From positions 1-64,000 of IMG/VR virus record IMGVR_UViG_3300048597_000133: a DNA stretch of 64,000 nucleotides, one strand, 5' to 3'. The notes under the pieces were generated by a model. The model worked only from the letters and a program-made list of their open reading frames with translations, had not been told where the DNA came from and ran no database searches. Numbering within the stretch: the first letter of the stretch is position 1; each line of letters starts with the position of its first letter. Shown piece by piece: positions 17,536 through 26,358 of the stretch. The stretch comes from a virus. A program made the translations under genes and the position numbers.

Positions 17536-17881
17536 TATATGACTCTTGGAGTAGATGGGCGGCTGATTCTAGTCGACCTTCGATTTCGAACCATTCGAAA
17601 TCATCTAAAGCACAAGCATAACCATGGGGACCAAATAAGATAGAATCCCCTTTAACCTGAGCCACGTACCAACGGCTAGGTAGAATACCGTTAAGTCGTT
17701 CTCTAGTGGTATTTGTTGACCAGCCTGCTAGGGAGTAAAAGACGTGACCAGTATCAGGGTCACGTTTAGCGATGCTATTACCGTGGAGCCAAACTGATTG
17801 CCCGTCCGTTTCAGTGTTTGACTTTTTCCATGGTGTATGATTACGCCAAGCGCTAGCTAGTTCACGGGTGATTTTTCTCAT
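17525..17881 (-). CDS. Conserved-type phage protein, unknown function
   Basis: 118 residues. The sequence has the feel of a widespread small phage family: a polar start, HGNSIAKRDPDTG, and GWSTNTTRERLNG in the middle, followed by a short acidic C-terminal helix. No catalytic signature is visible. It sits between the endolysin and the primase operon. Confidence 0.65.
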   Translation of the reverse strand: MRKITRELASAWRNHTPWKKSNTETDGQSVWLHGNSIAKRDPDTGHVFYSLAGWSTNTTRERLNGILPSRWYVAQVKGDSILFGPHGYACALDDFEWFEIEGRLESAAHLLQESYNVA

Positions 17882-17896
17882 AAGTAGTTTTGTTAA

Positions 17897-18646
17897 TTAG
17901 CTTTTGATAGCCTTTTTAGCTAACTCGAAGTAGCGCTCCCTTTCTGATAGACCATTAAGACCTCCATTGACTATCCGAGTGATGATTTTAACTGTGGCGC
18001 CGCTATCTGCTGTTTTATTAAGGTTATTTTGTTGCCAAAACCACCCGGCTGAGCAGAAGGGGTAATGTTCAGCGACGTATTTAGCACCCTGTAGGATGAC
18101 TTGTGGGTCTTTAATGTCATCAGAGAAGTGTTGGTAGTTATATCTACCGGTGAGCATTAAACCGCCCGACCCTTTAAATTTAGGACCGTCGCCTTTGCGA
18201 GTGTTACCTAACTTAAGATTTCCTTCATAGGCGTCACCGGAGGCTAATTCAACCCACCATTGACCGCCGCCGGTTTCATGAGCTACTTGAGATAAAAAGT
18301 GCCAAGCCCTGGGGCCTGGCACGATGTCATATTGTTTAAGGCAGCGGTTTAAGTCTGCTAAATGAGTTTTGCTTAGAGGTCTACCGAAGATATATTTGAT
18401 TTGGTCTGCCGATAACCAGTCTTGGGTTTGTACTTGATTGAAGCACCAGTCGAGGGAAGCTAAGGATTCATCGCCGTATTTATCTAGGTTGACTTCGTGA
18501 ACGCGGCGTTTGAATTGAGCCCATGCTAATTGAGTTTTAGGTCCGAAGATACCATCTATTGGTCCGGGGTCAATGCCAATTATCTTGAGTTTGTGTTGAA
18601 TATTACGAAGGAGGTTGGGTTGAGCGGAGGATAGAGGGAGCATCAT
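17897..18646 (-). CDS. Endolysin: peptidoglycan-binding domain plus GH19
   Basis: Cell-wall hydrolase for lysis. The N-terminal 50 residues form a peptidoglycan-binding domain (IGIDPGPIDGIFGPKTQLA). The C-terminal part is glycoside hydrolase family 19, lysozyme/chitinase-like: SQVAHETGGGQWW with the catalytic Glu, then GPKFKGSGGLMLTGRYNY and the late NGGLNGLSER. The start overlaps the HNH gene stop. A second, unrelated lysin lies at 38996. Confidence 0.9.
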   Translation of the reverse strand: MMLPLSSAQPNLLRNIQHKLKIIGIDPGPIDGIFGPKTQLAWAQFKRRVHEVNLDKYGDESLASLDWCFNQVQTQDWLSADQIKYIFGRPLSKTHLADLNRCLKQYDIVPGPRAWHFLSQVAHETGGGQWWVELASGDAYEGNLKLGNTRKGDGPKFKGSGGLMLTGRYNYQHFSDDIKDPQVILQGAKYVAEHYPFCSAGWFWQQNNLNKTADSGATVKIITRIVNGGLNGLSERERYFELAKKAIKS

Positions 18647-19380
18647 GTGTTGTATCTAAGGTAAGGGTTATCTTCGTGAATGCATTTAAGAATCCATTTA
18701 GACATCCAACTAGGCATATAGGTGCGGATTAGATTGTTATATAGTCGTTTGACTGGTAATCCGCGTTTAATAATGCTTAGTGCCAGTTTAACTTCCTGAC
18801 CAGTTCTGGAGTTGCTAACTGCTGCCAAAGTTTGTTGAAGGATGTTAGCTAGGAAGTGAATTGGGTTAGAGACAGGCTCGCCTTGTTTATTAAAAGGAGT
18901 AGGCTCTTCTGACTTTGGCTTTCCGACGAGGGGAGTATTAGTAGAGGAGCTTACTAAGATGTGGTCTTGTTTAGATAGGTAGACGAGGTTTTCCGGTCTG
19001 TTATCGTCAGTGACACCGTTAATGTGATGAACTTCTACAAAACCTTCTTTAGCTGTGAATCCGTTAGCTAGAGCTTTATAGCCGCCGCAGGCATAGAATG
19101 CTACTATTTGAGAGAGACCTACTATTTCACCTTTGTTAGTGGTGTGAAAATCAAAGAATCCAGATAGGTCTAATAATTCGAAGACGTACTTATTGTCAGC
19201 GCGCTTAGCGAATAGGCGCCCTGACTTTTTGCATTTGACCGTCTTGATGATATTAAGTATGATGCCGAGTCTAGTATTAGCTAGCTCGGCACCAAGTGGA
19301 GATTTATTTTTGTCTTTCATAGGCTTAATAATCGTGGTGGGCGGACACACTGATTCTATCAACAGTTTAGATAGAACCAC
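18643..19380 (-). CDS. HNH endonuclease, probably free-standing homing type
   Basis: The HNH core is FVEVHHINGVTDDNRPENL. The start is uncertain: GTG at 19380 gives 245 residues, ATG at 19320 (MKDKNKSPLG) gives 225; neither has a good ribosome site. It is preceded by a 281-base non-coding stretch with strong hairpins. The protein has no RuvC domain, so it is not IscB. A mobile, free-standing HNH nuclease is the best reading. Confidence 0.8.
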   Translation of the reverse strand: MVLSKLLIESVCPPTTIIKPMKDKNKSPLGAELANTRLGIILNIIKTVKCKKSGRLFAKRADNKYVFELLDLSGFFDFHTTNKGEIVGLSQIVAFYACGGYKALANGFTAKEGFVEVHHINGVTDDNRPENLVYLSKQDHILVSSSTNTPLVGKPKSEEPTPFNKQGEPVSNPIHFLANILQQTLAAVSNSRTGQEVKLALSIIKRGLPVKRLYNNLIRTYMPSWMSKWILKCIHEDNPYLRYNT

Positions 19381-19661
19381 AGTTAATACGTCCAGCTCCT
19401 ACGGCTATCTTGCACACTTCGACCATTTAAATCATCTAAATGACTTAAATAACCTAGTAGAGCCACGGCCTGGCATCCCTTGTCTCTGAGAGCAGTTCCG
19501 TAGATACCTTACCGGTCCTGGCGAATTGAGCCCGTAGGCTTACCCTCTTTCTTATGCTGTTTATAGAAAGGTCCCGCGCCCAGGCACATAGGATTGTGGT
19601 ATCGACGTCCGGCCCATGTCCCCAAGAGGATGGTGTCCGGCTCGCCGATAAACTAATAATA
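19381..19661 (-). ncRNA. Candidate structured RNA upstream of HNH gene
   Basis: 281 bases with no convincing gene. It holds an 11-bp stem with a TTAG loop and one G-U pair (19425-19450). On the minus strand it also has a 4-bp stem closed by a UACG tetraloop (19529-19540) and a GCCA/TGGC hairpin near 19461-19473. CTACGG/CCGTAG offers a long-range match (19399-19404 with 19498-19503). The open frame across 19454-19705 has a non-protein-like composition. It could be an RNA partner or intron remnant of the HNH element, but I could not find group I core motifs. Confidence 0.4.
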
Positions 19662-20216
19662 TCATAGCTTGCCCAATCTTTCCAGACAATCTCTACAAAT
19701 CCCACAGTGTCCGCAGTCTACTTTATTAGACATATTTTGCAGGTCGCTATTAGATCCAAGGTCTACAGTAGTGTTAGAGCCGAAGCCCCGGGCTATTTTG
19801 CGTGCTCGTGCTTGTTGCTGTTGTAGTAGTTTCTGTTCGTATGCCCACCGACGGGCTTCTTTTTGTTCGAAAGATTCGAGAGTAATGCGAACGCCTTGGG
19901 TGGGTATAGCCACTACATTAGCTGTCTCCGGTAACATAGGTTTTAGTTTTTTATATACCTTGAGCATGTGATGCACCTTAAAGATAGTGGCCTCTTTAAG
20001 GTTATCTGTAACACCCAGAGTAAAGTTGCTGAGTTTTTTATCTTGTTGAGTAGGACGTCCGGAACATAACCACTGTAAGTAAAGCCATTGGCTAGGAGCA
20101 TCAATCCAGTCAATGCGGATATAACGAGTTTTTACTGGGTCTTGTTCTTTAGGTTTACGTAGGACACGCTCACGCTTAATTTTACGTCCTTTCTCACTAC
20201 GTCTTCTTTGCATCAA
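19662..20216 (-). CDS. Unknown protein with C-terminal Cys cluster
   Basis: 184 residues. The N-terminal 25 residues are extremely basic (RRRSEKGRKIKRER), the middle has a coiled segment (KLLQQQQARARKIARGF), and the end has four cysteines spaced CGHCGICRDC, a zinc-knuckle-like pattern. Nucleic-acid binding is likely from charge but not shown. Its start overlaps the tail-fibre accessory gene by four bases. Confidence 0.65.
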   Translation of the reverse strand: MMQRRRSEKGRKIKRERVLRKPKEQDPVKTRYIRIDWIDAPSQWLYLQWLCSGRPTQQDKKLSNFTLGVTDNLKEATIFKVHHMLKVYKKLKPMLPETANVVAIPTQGVRITLESFEQKEARRWAYEQKLLQQQQARARKIARGFGSNTTVDLGSNSDLQNMSNKVDCGHCGICRDCLERLGKL

Positions 20217-20749
20217 GTCCCTCTGATAGTGTTTACAAAGTCTAATGGTAGATTATTAGTTTCTGCCAGGTCAGCCCATTCATCTCTATGGTCTTGAATA
20301 ACACCTGCCGTCTGACAGTATAGAGGGAATAGTTGGTTAAAGTTCTCCATACCATGACTGGTAATCATAAGATAAGCGAGGTCTAGTTTACCGGCTAGAG
20401 TAGGGTTAACTGAGACGAGAGCAAGGTCGTATGATATTTTAGCTTGATTAGTGGTTAGGGCAGCATTAAAGCCCGTCCAATTGGGAGATGGTGCAGGTTC
20501 AGGTAATGGCTCTACAGACCAACCGATAGTCCAAACATCGTCAATTAGTTGAGGTTGTAGGTCTTTAACTAAGTGATGTGTTTCTGAGTTATAGATTGGT
20601 TCTGGCGCAGTGACTACGATAGCGGCGTCAAAGTCTGATAAATCTATAGAGGATAAATCTAACGGGAAGCTGGTATTAGGATAGTCATTGCGGAGACTAT
20701 GAAAGGAGTATGGATAAGTTTGGGTTGATATCTTGATGAGGTCGTTCAT
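20213..20749 (-). CDS. Tail-fibre cassette accessory protein, copy 1
   Basis: 178 residues. The C-terminal half shares PNW-x-GFN-A, a central helix and the ending DFVNTIRG with proteins at 47673-48143 and 49428-49934. In all three cases the gene closes a tail-fibre cassette. The variable N-terminal half would suit a fibre-specific partner or chaperone, as in other tail-fibre assembly proteins; that role is inferred. Confidence 0.75.
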   Translation of the reverse strand: MNDLIKISTQTYPYSFHSLRNDYPNTSFPLDLSSIDLSDFDAAIVVTAPEPIYNSETHHLVKDLQPQLIDDVWTIGWSVEPLPEPAPSPNWTGFNAALTTNQAKISYDLALVSVNPTLAGKLDLAYLMITSHGMENFNQLFPLYCQTAGVIQDHRDEWADLAETNNLPLDFVNTIRGT

Positions 20750-20753
20750 AGTG

Positions 20754-21578
20754 TTAGCTTCCTATAACGTTTATTTGTCTGGTGCCGGGCCAGATTATAC
20801 GGACAGCTCCGTCACCTCCGGCACCACTATTTTGGGGATCGTAAGCGCCCCCACCACCTCCGCCGTATAGCCGTCCGATTCCACCGCTGCCTGACCCTCC
20901 ATTTCCACTATTAACTCCGCCGGCACCGGAAGCTCCCGCACCATATATACCTACTCCACCTCCGGAACCCCCTATAAAAATGCCAGATGCACCACCACCG
21001 CCACCACCTCCGGCACCACTGCCGCCTGAAGTAGCAGTATTAATTCCGTTTGCGCCATTACCGCCGTTACCACTATACCCACCGGCACCACCACCTCCAG
21101 CCGGCCAATTTGCATAACCGCCTAATCCACCGTTGCCACCGCCAGTTTTAAATGTGCCGTAACTATCACCTCCACTGGCGTTTTGAGTATTTATCCTGCC
21201 ACCTCCACCGCCACTTGCATACAGAAAAAACTCTTCTTCTAGGTTAACTTGTATATATATAGCTGAAGGGGTTCCCATATTTCCTATAGTACCAATACTG
21301 CTGACAGCAGCACCACCTTGCCCACACTGTATGTATAACACTTGCCCAGGAGTTACAGGAATATTATTGCCGTAAGATAATCCACCCCCTCCTCCACCTC
21401 CAGAATTCGATGCCTCGCCTTTAGAGCCACTCCCTCCACCTCCTATACACACAGCAGAGATAGATGTCACCCCTGCAGGGACAGTCCATTGATAGCCCCC
21501 AGGTGTAGTATAAATTACTTCTCCAGAAGAGGAACCTGAATCATTAGTGAATAATAAAGACTGATTAATAAAATCCAT
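20754..21578 (-). CDS. Glycine-rich tail-fibre tip/adhesin
   Basis: 274 residues. It opens with the module GEVIYTTPGGYQWTVPAGVT, common at phage fibre tips. It then turns into very long glycine-rich runs typical of polyglycine-II host-recognition domains. The high-GC run of glycine codons makes the DNA locally repetitive. It follows the fibre shaft gene by 7 bases and probably forms the receptor-binding end. Confidence 0.8.
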   Translation of the reverse strand: MDFINQSLLFTNDSGSSSGEVIYTTPGGYQWTVPAGVTSISAVCIGGGGSGSKGEASNSGGGGGGGLSYGNNIPVTPGQVLYIQCGQGGAAVSSIGTIGNMGTPSAIYIQVNLEEEFFLYASGGGGGRINTQNASGGDSYGTFKTGGGNGGLGGYANWPAGGGGAGGYSGNGGNGANGINTATSGGSGAGGGGGGGASGIFIGGSGGGVGIYGAGASGAGGVNSGNGGSGSGGIGRLYGGGGGGAYDPQNSGAGGDGAVRIIWPGTRQINVIGS

Positions 21579-21585
21579 ATTTATA

Positions 21586-23076
21586 CTACTGGTTGTAATT
21601 TATAGAAGAGGAGCCGAACCATTTAGACCCATTGTTCCTAGTCACAAAGGTAAATATATGTATTTTTGAGTTAGTTAAGGTAGGTGCGGTATTGCCAGGC
21701 CAGCTTACAGATGCTGGCCATGTCACAGTCCCACTATTATGTGTAAGTTCTAAAGTAAAAGCATAAACTGTGCCGTTACTAGGCGCATTAGAAAAAGTAA
21801 AAGTAGAATTACTACTTATAGTCTTTGTGTAATAGTTACCTAACGAGCAGTCGATATTAAGAGCCGATACAGTTGTTGCTGCCCGCGTATAGCGCTCTGC
21901 CATCTTAGACTGAACAAATTCAGTCGTAGCAAATTGAGTAGTATTAGTAGTCAGAGATGGTGTAGGTCCAGCCGGCGTACCAGTAAATGTTGGAGAGTTA
22001 ATTGGAGCCTTAGCATCTAAAGTAGACTGCAGATTGGTTACAGTAGATATTGCTTGTGTCCCAGTGTGATTAGCTCTAGCTTTATTTGCTGTATCACGGG
22101 CATTTAACTGCGTAGTAGTCTCATAGTTAGTCACTGCACTTTGTACAAAAGCAGTGGTAGCTAGCTGAGTATTATTAGTACCTCCTGCAGCAGTGGGTCC
22201 AGCCGGCGTACCAGTAAACGTTGGAGAGTTAATTGGAGCCTTAGCGTCTAAAGTAGTCTGCAAACCTGACACGCTAGAAATAGCTTGGGTGCCAGTGTGA
22301 TTAGACCTAGCTCGATTAGCAGTATCTCTGGCGTTTAGCTGCGTAGTAGTCTCATAGTTAGCTAGAGCTGATGCTTGTAGTGCACTGGCCGCTAAGGAGC
22401 CTTGAGCTGCCGTGGCAAAATCTCCAGTGTTAGCTAACGCTGCAGTCCCAAAGGCTGGCTTACCAGTGATATCAGCCCAATCAGCAATTAAGTCCAAGTT
22501 TCCTAATTCATCTAGGTCGATAGCGGCCAGCTTTTGTTTTTCTAAGGTAGTGTAATTCTCTTCTGTCGCTACGTAGTTAGGGTCAATTACTATGTCTGGG
22601 TTATAACCCATAACAGTAACGCCGATGTCCACTTCCTTTAATATCGTGGAGTCGGCGTCTTCTTTATACCCAAGCGCAGACTCTACATAACCTAGAGCAG
22701 TATTGATATCTTCTAGCTCATCACTTAGTCCAGTAATGGTGCTTATACTTTGAGTGCCACTATGATTAGACCTGTCCCTATTAACTGAGTCTCTAGTGTC
22801 TAGTTGACTTGAAGTCTCATATTCAGCAAGGTCTGAAGTTTGTAGTGCTGACTCAGCTAAAGTACCTTGAGCGGCGGTGGCGAAGTCTAAAACATCAGCC
22901 AGAGCCGCCGTCCCTAAGTCTGGTTTATTAGTTACTTGAGTGTCCCAGTCGACGCTAATTTCAGACTCTAAATCGTTGAGCTTAGCTTTCTCTGCATCTG
23001 TATAAGCGTTAGTATCCGGTTGGCTTTCGTATAAAGCCTTAATCTGCCCGCCGGTTAGGTGATTTACATTGCTCAT
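21586..23076 (-). CDS. Tail fibre with repeated shaft modules, copy 1
   Basis: 496 residues. The N-terminus has the module TGGQIKALYESQPDTNAY, then TDAEKAKL, also found in the fibres at 46525 and 48146. The shaft has three degenerate repeats: 'LNARDTANRARSNHTGTQAI' type units, and two 'INSPTFTGTPAGPT' units each followed by TTQ-x-ATT-x-FVQS, as in many trimeric phage fibres. The C-terminus is a beta-rich cap. Direct repeats within the shaft invite recombination and host-range change. Confidence 0.85.
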   Translation of the reverse strand: MSNVNHLTGGQIKALYESQPDTNAYTDAEKAKLNDLESEISVDWDTQVTNKPDLGTAALADVLDFATAAQGTLAESALQTSDLAEYETSSQLDTRDSVNRDRSNHSGTQSISTITGLSDELEDINTALGYVESALGYKEDADSTILKEVDIGVTVMGYNPDIVIDPNYVATEENYTTLEKQKLAAIDLDELGNLDLIADWADITGKPAFGTAALANTGDFATAAQGSLAASALQASALANYETTTQLNARDTANRARSNHTGTQAISSVSGLQTTLDAKAPINSPTFTGTPAGPTAAGGTNNTQLATTAFVQSAVTNYETTTQLNARDTANKARANHTGTQAISTVTNLQSTLDAKAPINSPTFTGTPAGPTPSLTTNTTQFATTEFVQSKMAERYTRAATTVSALNIDCSLGNYYTKTISSNSTFTFSNAPSNGTVYAFTLELTHNSGTVTWPASVSWPGNTAPTLTNSKIHIFTFVTRNNGSKWFGSSSINYNQ

Positions 23077-23194
23077 TAGAGGTAACAGTGCTAGACGCTT
23101 CTGCTACTAACTTAATAGCTTGAGGGTAATTGTAATCAGTGACCAAAATCAGTGGATTGGCGGCGGCTCGTTCAACAAAGGTAGTGTTAGGCAT
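23039..23194 (-). CDS. Small protein overlapping fibre start
   Basis: 51 residues from ATG 23194 to TAA at 23039-23041, beginning MPNTTFVERAAANP. It overlaps the upstream gene by 8 bases and the fibre start by 38, and is the only plausible content of the 110-base gap. Function unknown; it may act mainly by translational coupling. Confidence 0.5.
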   Translation of the reverse strand: MPNTTFVERAAANPLILVTDYNYPQAIKLVAEASSTVTSNEQCKSPNRRAD

Positions 23195-23399
23195 ATTGGC
23201 GGTATTGTGGAAGGCTTAAAGTCTGAATTAGCTCAGCTTTAGTAAGTCGGCTGTACTTTTTAATCTTAGCTACTTTTGCTAGCTCCTTTAACTCCCGGAT
23301 AGTATGTCGGGATAATTTCCGCCTTTGATTACATTTAGGGGCAAAGATAACCCCCACAGCGAGGATATACAACAACACTACGACAATTAGATTTTCCAT
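23187..23399 (-). CDS. Membrane-anchored SAP/Rho-N-like protein
   Basis: 70 residues. The first 20 or so (NLIVVVLLYILAVGVIF) are one transmembrane helix. The rest (ELAKVAKIKKYSRLTKAELI) is a helix-extended-helix motif like the Rho N-terminal or SAP domain, usually a nucleic-acid or protein contact. It could tether DNA or RNA to the membrane; that is inference. Confidence 0.65.
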   Translation of the reverse strand: MENLIVVVLLYILAVGVIFAPKCNQRRKLSRHTIRELKELAKVAKIKKYSRLTKAELIQTLSLPQYRQYA

Positions 23400-23418
23400 G
23401 GTTTTTGATTTGAATAGG

Positions 23419-23438
23419 GCGAGGCTATAGAGCCTCGC
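23419..23438. terminator. 8-bp hairpin, probable terminator
   Basis: GCGAGGCT (23419-23426) pairs perfectly with AGCCTCGC (23431-23438) around ATAG. A short T-run follows on the plus strand. On the minus strand it sits just after the 23454 gene, with only a weak U-tail, and would separate that operon from the tail genes. Confidence 0.6.
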
Positions 23439-23453
23439 GTTTTTGGGTCGCTA

Positions 23454-23765
23454 TCAGAGCTTCATAAACACTAATAGCTTTATTACGTCACAATGCTCAT
23501 TATCAACACTGGACACTTTAATAGTGTTATCACTAGGAGTAATCCAGATATTTAACGAGTCGTCTTTTTGCCACACACAGGACCGCTGCAGTTGAGTTTC
23601 TTTATCTGTATATTCCAGATAAATACCATAGCGGGTGCTAGCTTCAGTTGTAGTGGCAATATGTCCGTTGACAGTGACAGCGTCTGCGTGGTCTATCAGT
23701 CTGACTAAGTCTTGAAAGGTAAGTACCGTATAATGACGAGGAAATACACCTTGTTTAAATGCCAT
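23454..23765 (-). CDS. Unknown protein after gp157
   Basis: 103 residues, no recognised family. Alternating hydrophobic stretches (TVLTFQDLVRLIDHADAVTV) suggest a small alpha/beta fold. It begins two bases after the Gp157 gene stop and is the last member of the DUF932-Gp157 operon before the 23419 hairpin. Confidence 0.6.
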   Translation of the reverse strand: MAFKQGVFPRHYTVLTFQDLVRLIDHADAVTVNGHIATTTEASTRYGIYLEYTDKETQLQRSCVWQKDDSLNIWITPSDNTIKVSSVDNEHCDVIKLLVFMKL

Positions 23766-23767
23766 AG

Positions 23768-24292
23768 TTACTTAATGCTTAAGATCATTCTGGTTTCTAA
23801 AGTAGCCCATTCTGTTGCTTGTCCAGACTTTAGAGCTAACTTCAACGCAGTCTTATCGGCAGTAACTTTAACCCGTTGATACTCGGGAGGTAGTTTATCT
23901 TCTTCTACCTTGAGCACAACAGAGCCCGGCGACTTACGAATACTAACTACACCATCAACCCCTTCTACCTTGCTCCTACCGGTCAATTCCATCTGGTGAG
24001 CTAAGTATTGCTTCAACCGCTCAGCTCTATTTTCTGCGGTCTTAGCTAAATCAGTTAACCGTTTTGCCTCTGCTTTACGCGCCTCGGCCAAGGCCGACTC
24101 ATGACGTATATAAGCAGCCACAGATAAGACTTTATCGTTAAAGTTCTCACCTAAGGCCAACCACTCTTGGAATAGAGACTCACGGGCCTCATCGTCCAAA
24201 TCATTGTTCTCATCAAGGGAGTCTACTAAGTGACGCTCTAATTCAAGCACGCCCTTAGATAACTCCCATAATTTGCTGTTTGTGTCAGACAT
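23768..24292 (-). CDS. Siphovirus Gp157-family protein
   Basis: 174 residues with the family pattern: N-terminal helices, a long coiled coil (EARKAEAKRLTDLAKTAENR), and a C-terminal segment with VVSIRKSPGSVV and LPPEYQRVKVTADKTALK. Gp157 proteins occur in many phages and have been linked to phage DNA metabolism or resistance. The exact activity is unknown. It lies in an operon with DUF932, as in other phages and plasmids. Confidence 0.85.
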   Translation of the reverse strand: MSDTNSKLWELSKGVLELERHLVDSLDENNDLDDEARESLFQEWLALGENFNDKVLSVAAYIRHESALAEARKAEAKRLTDLAKTAENRAERLKQYLAHQMELTGRSKVEGVDGVVSIRKSPGSVVLKVEEDKLPPEYQRVKVTADKTALKLALKSGQATEWATLETRMILSIK

Positions 24293-24295
24293 AGA

Positions 24296-25279
24296 TTAAA
24301 TAGTCAGGGCAAGTTGTTTAGCTTCGTCTAATAACTTACTATCAGGTCCAAACCAGATAGAGTTATATCGGTTATCTCGGTTACTAGAACGGTCTTTAAT
24401 AGCTTCTGTTATACCGTTAAACGCCGCCCACGCCGTGCCTTCTACTCCGTCTAACTGTAAGTCTGGAGAATACATGTAGTTCTCTAGGCACTTACGAGTG
24501 AAACGGTTATCCTCTAACTTCATCTCTTCTTTGGGGATGTCTAACCGTTTAGCAGAGTCTACTAACTGGCGCTCAAAGAGTTTTTCTAGATAAGTGCGGG
24601 TTTGGTCTAGGTCCATATTACGCTTAGACAACTCTTTGTAGATAGAAACTTCTTCGTCGAAACTACGACGGAATAGGTTGATAGAAGCCCGTACTTCAGA
24701 CAACTGTTGGATTTGACTGGCAGTATGGCGGATACTACGGAAATTACCCCGTTCAGCCATGGCAGCTCGAAGAGTATTAGAACATACCACTCGAACGTTG
24801 GTGAACTTCACTGTGGTACCAATAGAGCCATCATGACTAGTAGCCAGTAATAAGTAGGCACGAACGTAATCGTCTTTAACTACTTCCCGTACATTGTCTT
24901 CTATTTCAGCCAACAAGCAGATTTTCTTACCTTGGTTAAGGGAAATGGCACTGCTGATAAAGCAACCTTCGTGGAGAAAAGGCTCAAAGAACTGGAATGC
25001 TTCTTCGTTTTGTAGTGGGTGATAGCTAGACGATACGCAAGGGTTGAGAATATTCTGGTCCGTGTCTCTTACTAAGGCGTAGTAGTTATCTATAGCAACT
25101 ACTACATCTGGGTCTACCTCGTCGGTGTACGCTAAAGGGCGCTTACTTACGGTCCAATCTAAACCACCTAAGGATAAGGCAGTTTTAATGTCGCGCAGCT
25201 TTTCTGGTAGAACGACACCTAAACCGTGCCAAGCTTGCTTACCGTCAGAAAATACTCCCGATTCAAATTCGTGAGACAT
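24296..25279 (-). CDS. DUF932 phage/plasmid protein
   Basis: 327 residues, matching the phage/plasmid DUF932 type: start MSHEFESGVFSDGKQAWHGL, then the segment around SSYHPLQNEEAFQFF, and FTNVRVVCSNTLRAA. Function is not established for the family; it is often near recombination or repair genes, as here (Gp157, helicases). Confidence 0.85.
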   Translation of the reverse strand: MSHEFESGVFSDGKQAWHGLGVVLPEKLRDIKTALSLGGLDWTVSKRPLAYTDEVDPDVVVAIDNYYALVRDTDQNILNPCVSSSYHPLQNEEAFQFFEPFLHEGCFISSAISLNQGKKICLLAEIEDNVREVVKDDYVRAYLLLATSHDGSIGTTVKFTNVRVVCSNTLRAAMAERGNFRSIRHTASQIQQLSEVRASINLFRRSFDEEVSIYKELSKRNMDLDQTRTYLEKLFERQLVDSAKRLDIPKEEMKLEDNRFTRKCLENYMYSPDLQLDGVEGTAWAAFNGITEAIKDRSSNRDNRYNSIWFGPDSKLLDEAKQLALTI

Positions 25280-25338
25280 AAAGTTTAAGTTGATTTTTGT
25301 GGTTTGTTAGTTGACTTTTTGTTTGGCAGCGCGTCTAA

Positions 25339-25644
25339 TCAACGCCAAATCGTGTAGGAAGGGTACGCGTAGTCAATGTTCTCTGGGTCAGTATCGTCGT
25401 AATAGGCGTAGCTAAGACGCTTAAGCTTATCGATAGGCACTTCGTAGCTACCGGCGGCGCATTCTAATACTGTATGGATAGACTTACTGAGTATTAGAAT
25501 TAGCTTACCTTGCCAGTCATTAGGTGATACAGTGACTAGCTCATAACAGGTTAGACCGTCTAGTCTGTTATTGCACTCAGAAAACCATTCAGTCTGGCTG
25601 GGTGTAGATTTCATATTAGGTTGGTCTTGTGTAACGATGCTCAT
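25339..25644 (-). CDS. Unknown protein, start trimmed to ATG 25644
   Basis: About 101 residues from ATG 25644 (MSIVTQDQPNMK); an upstream TTG at 25656 is possible. No domain recognised. It is divergent from, and almost abuts, the plus-strand membrane gene starting near 25657, so the two would share a very short control region. Confidence 0.55.
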   Translation of the reverse strand: MSIVTQDQPNMKSTPSQTEWFSECNNRLDGLTCYELVTVSPNDWQGKLILILSKSIHTVLECAAGSYEVPIDKLKRLSYAYYDDTDPENIDYAYPSYTIWR

Positions 25645-25656
25645 AAGGCTAATCAA

Positions 25657-26358
25657 GTGATTGTAATTATCAAGAACTTAGTCTCTTCAACTCTATTACT
25701 GTCACTGGCCGGGTCTCTTACAGCGACAGTGGTGTTGGTTGGCGAGGAAGACCAAAAACCAATAAGTTATGTCAATGCAGCGGACACGAAGCATACAGAC
25801 CAACCAAGTTGGATAGAAAAGGCCGCAGACCCAGCAGTTTCTGTGCCCCTATTCATAACTTTATTGGGAGTCCTGTACTTTATCACCAGTCGCTTTTATG
25901 GAGTACACCAAGAGCTAGGGCGTGAGCGATTTTTAAACACTGTCACTAAGTCTATAGATGAGGTGTTAAGTGAAAGGCTTGACCCAAAATTAGACAGTAT
26001 GGAAAAACACATAGAGTGGTTCCATGCGGAGATTCAGGAAGTGCGCCGCAAACTGTCTAATATACAAACTAGACACTACGCCATAGAATCTAAAATCACT
26101 GAAGATGAAGAGATAATTGACGACTACTTTGAGAAAGTAGACGATGAATTATCTGAGATACTTAGTGAGATTACAGGCACCCAAATCAGAGTCAGGATAT
26201 ATAGGAATCGCCGGGCTCAAACTAAAAAAGGGCACACCAGTAGCTGGTATGCCCGGTATATTGACCCGTCTATAGAAGAACAAACTAAAGAAGCGCTTAA
26301 CGAAACAGAGACTCCGCGTACTTCTGGTCCACCACCTGGGCCGAGTCAGGATAGCTAG
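25657..26358 (+). CDS. Membrane protein with coiled coil
   Basis: A lone plus-strand gene in a long minus-strand block. I chose GTG 25657, preceded by AAGG 8-11 bases upstream; a longer TTG form from 25621 is possible. Two hydrophobic helices (VSSTLLLSLAGSLTATVVLV and VPLFITLLGVLYFI) are followed by a long charged coiled coil and a proline-rich tail. The topology would suit a holin/spanin-like or superinfection-exclusion role, but no family was recognised. Its end overlaps the helicase gene tail to tail by 62 bases. Confidence 0.6.
   Translation: MIVIIKNLVSSTLLLSLAGSLTATVVLVGEEDQKPISYVNAADTKHTDQPSWIEKAADPAVSVPLFITLLGVLYFITSRFYGVHQELGRERFLNTVTKSIDEVLSERLDPKLDSMEKHIEWFHAEIQEVRRKLSNIQTRHYAIESKITEDEEIIDDYFEKVDDELSEILSEITGTQIRVRIYRNRRAQTKKGHTSSWYARYIDPSIEEQTKEALNETETPRTSGPPPGPSQDS

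Noticed and set aside
19381-19661. Group I intron or HEARO/IscB RNA around the HNH gene
   Set aside because: No R/S-like AACGACTA and GATATAGTC motifs, and the HNH protein has no RuvC domain; kept only as an unclassified structured region.
19454-19705. 83-residue minus-strand open frame
   Set aside because: Ser/Arg-rich, non-protein-like composition; overlaps an intact gene and strong RNA hairpins.
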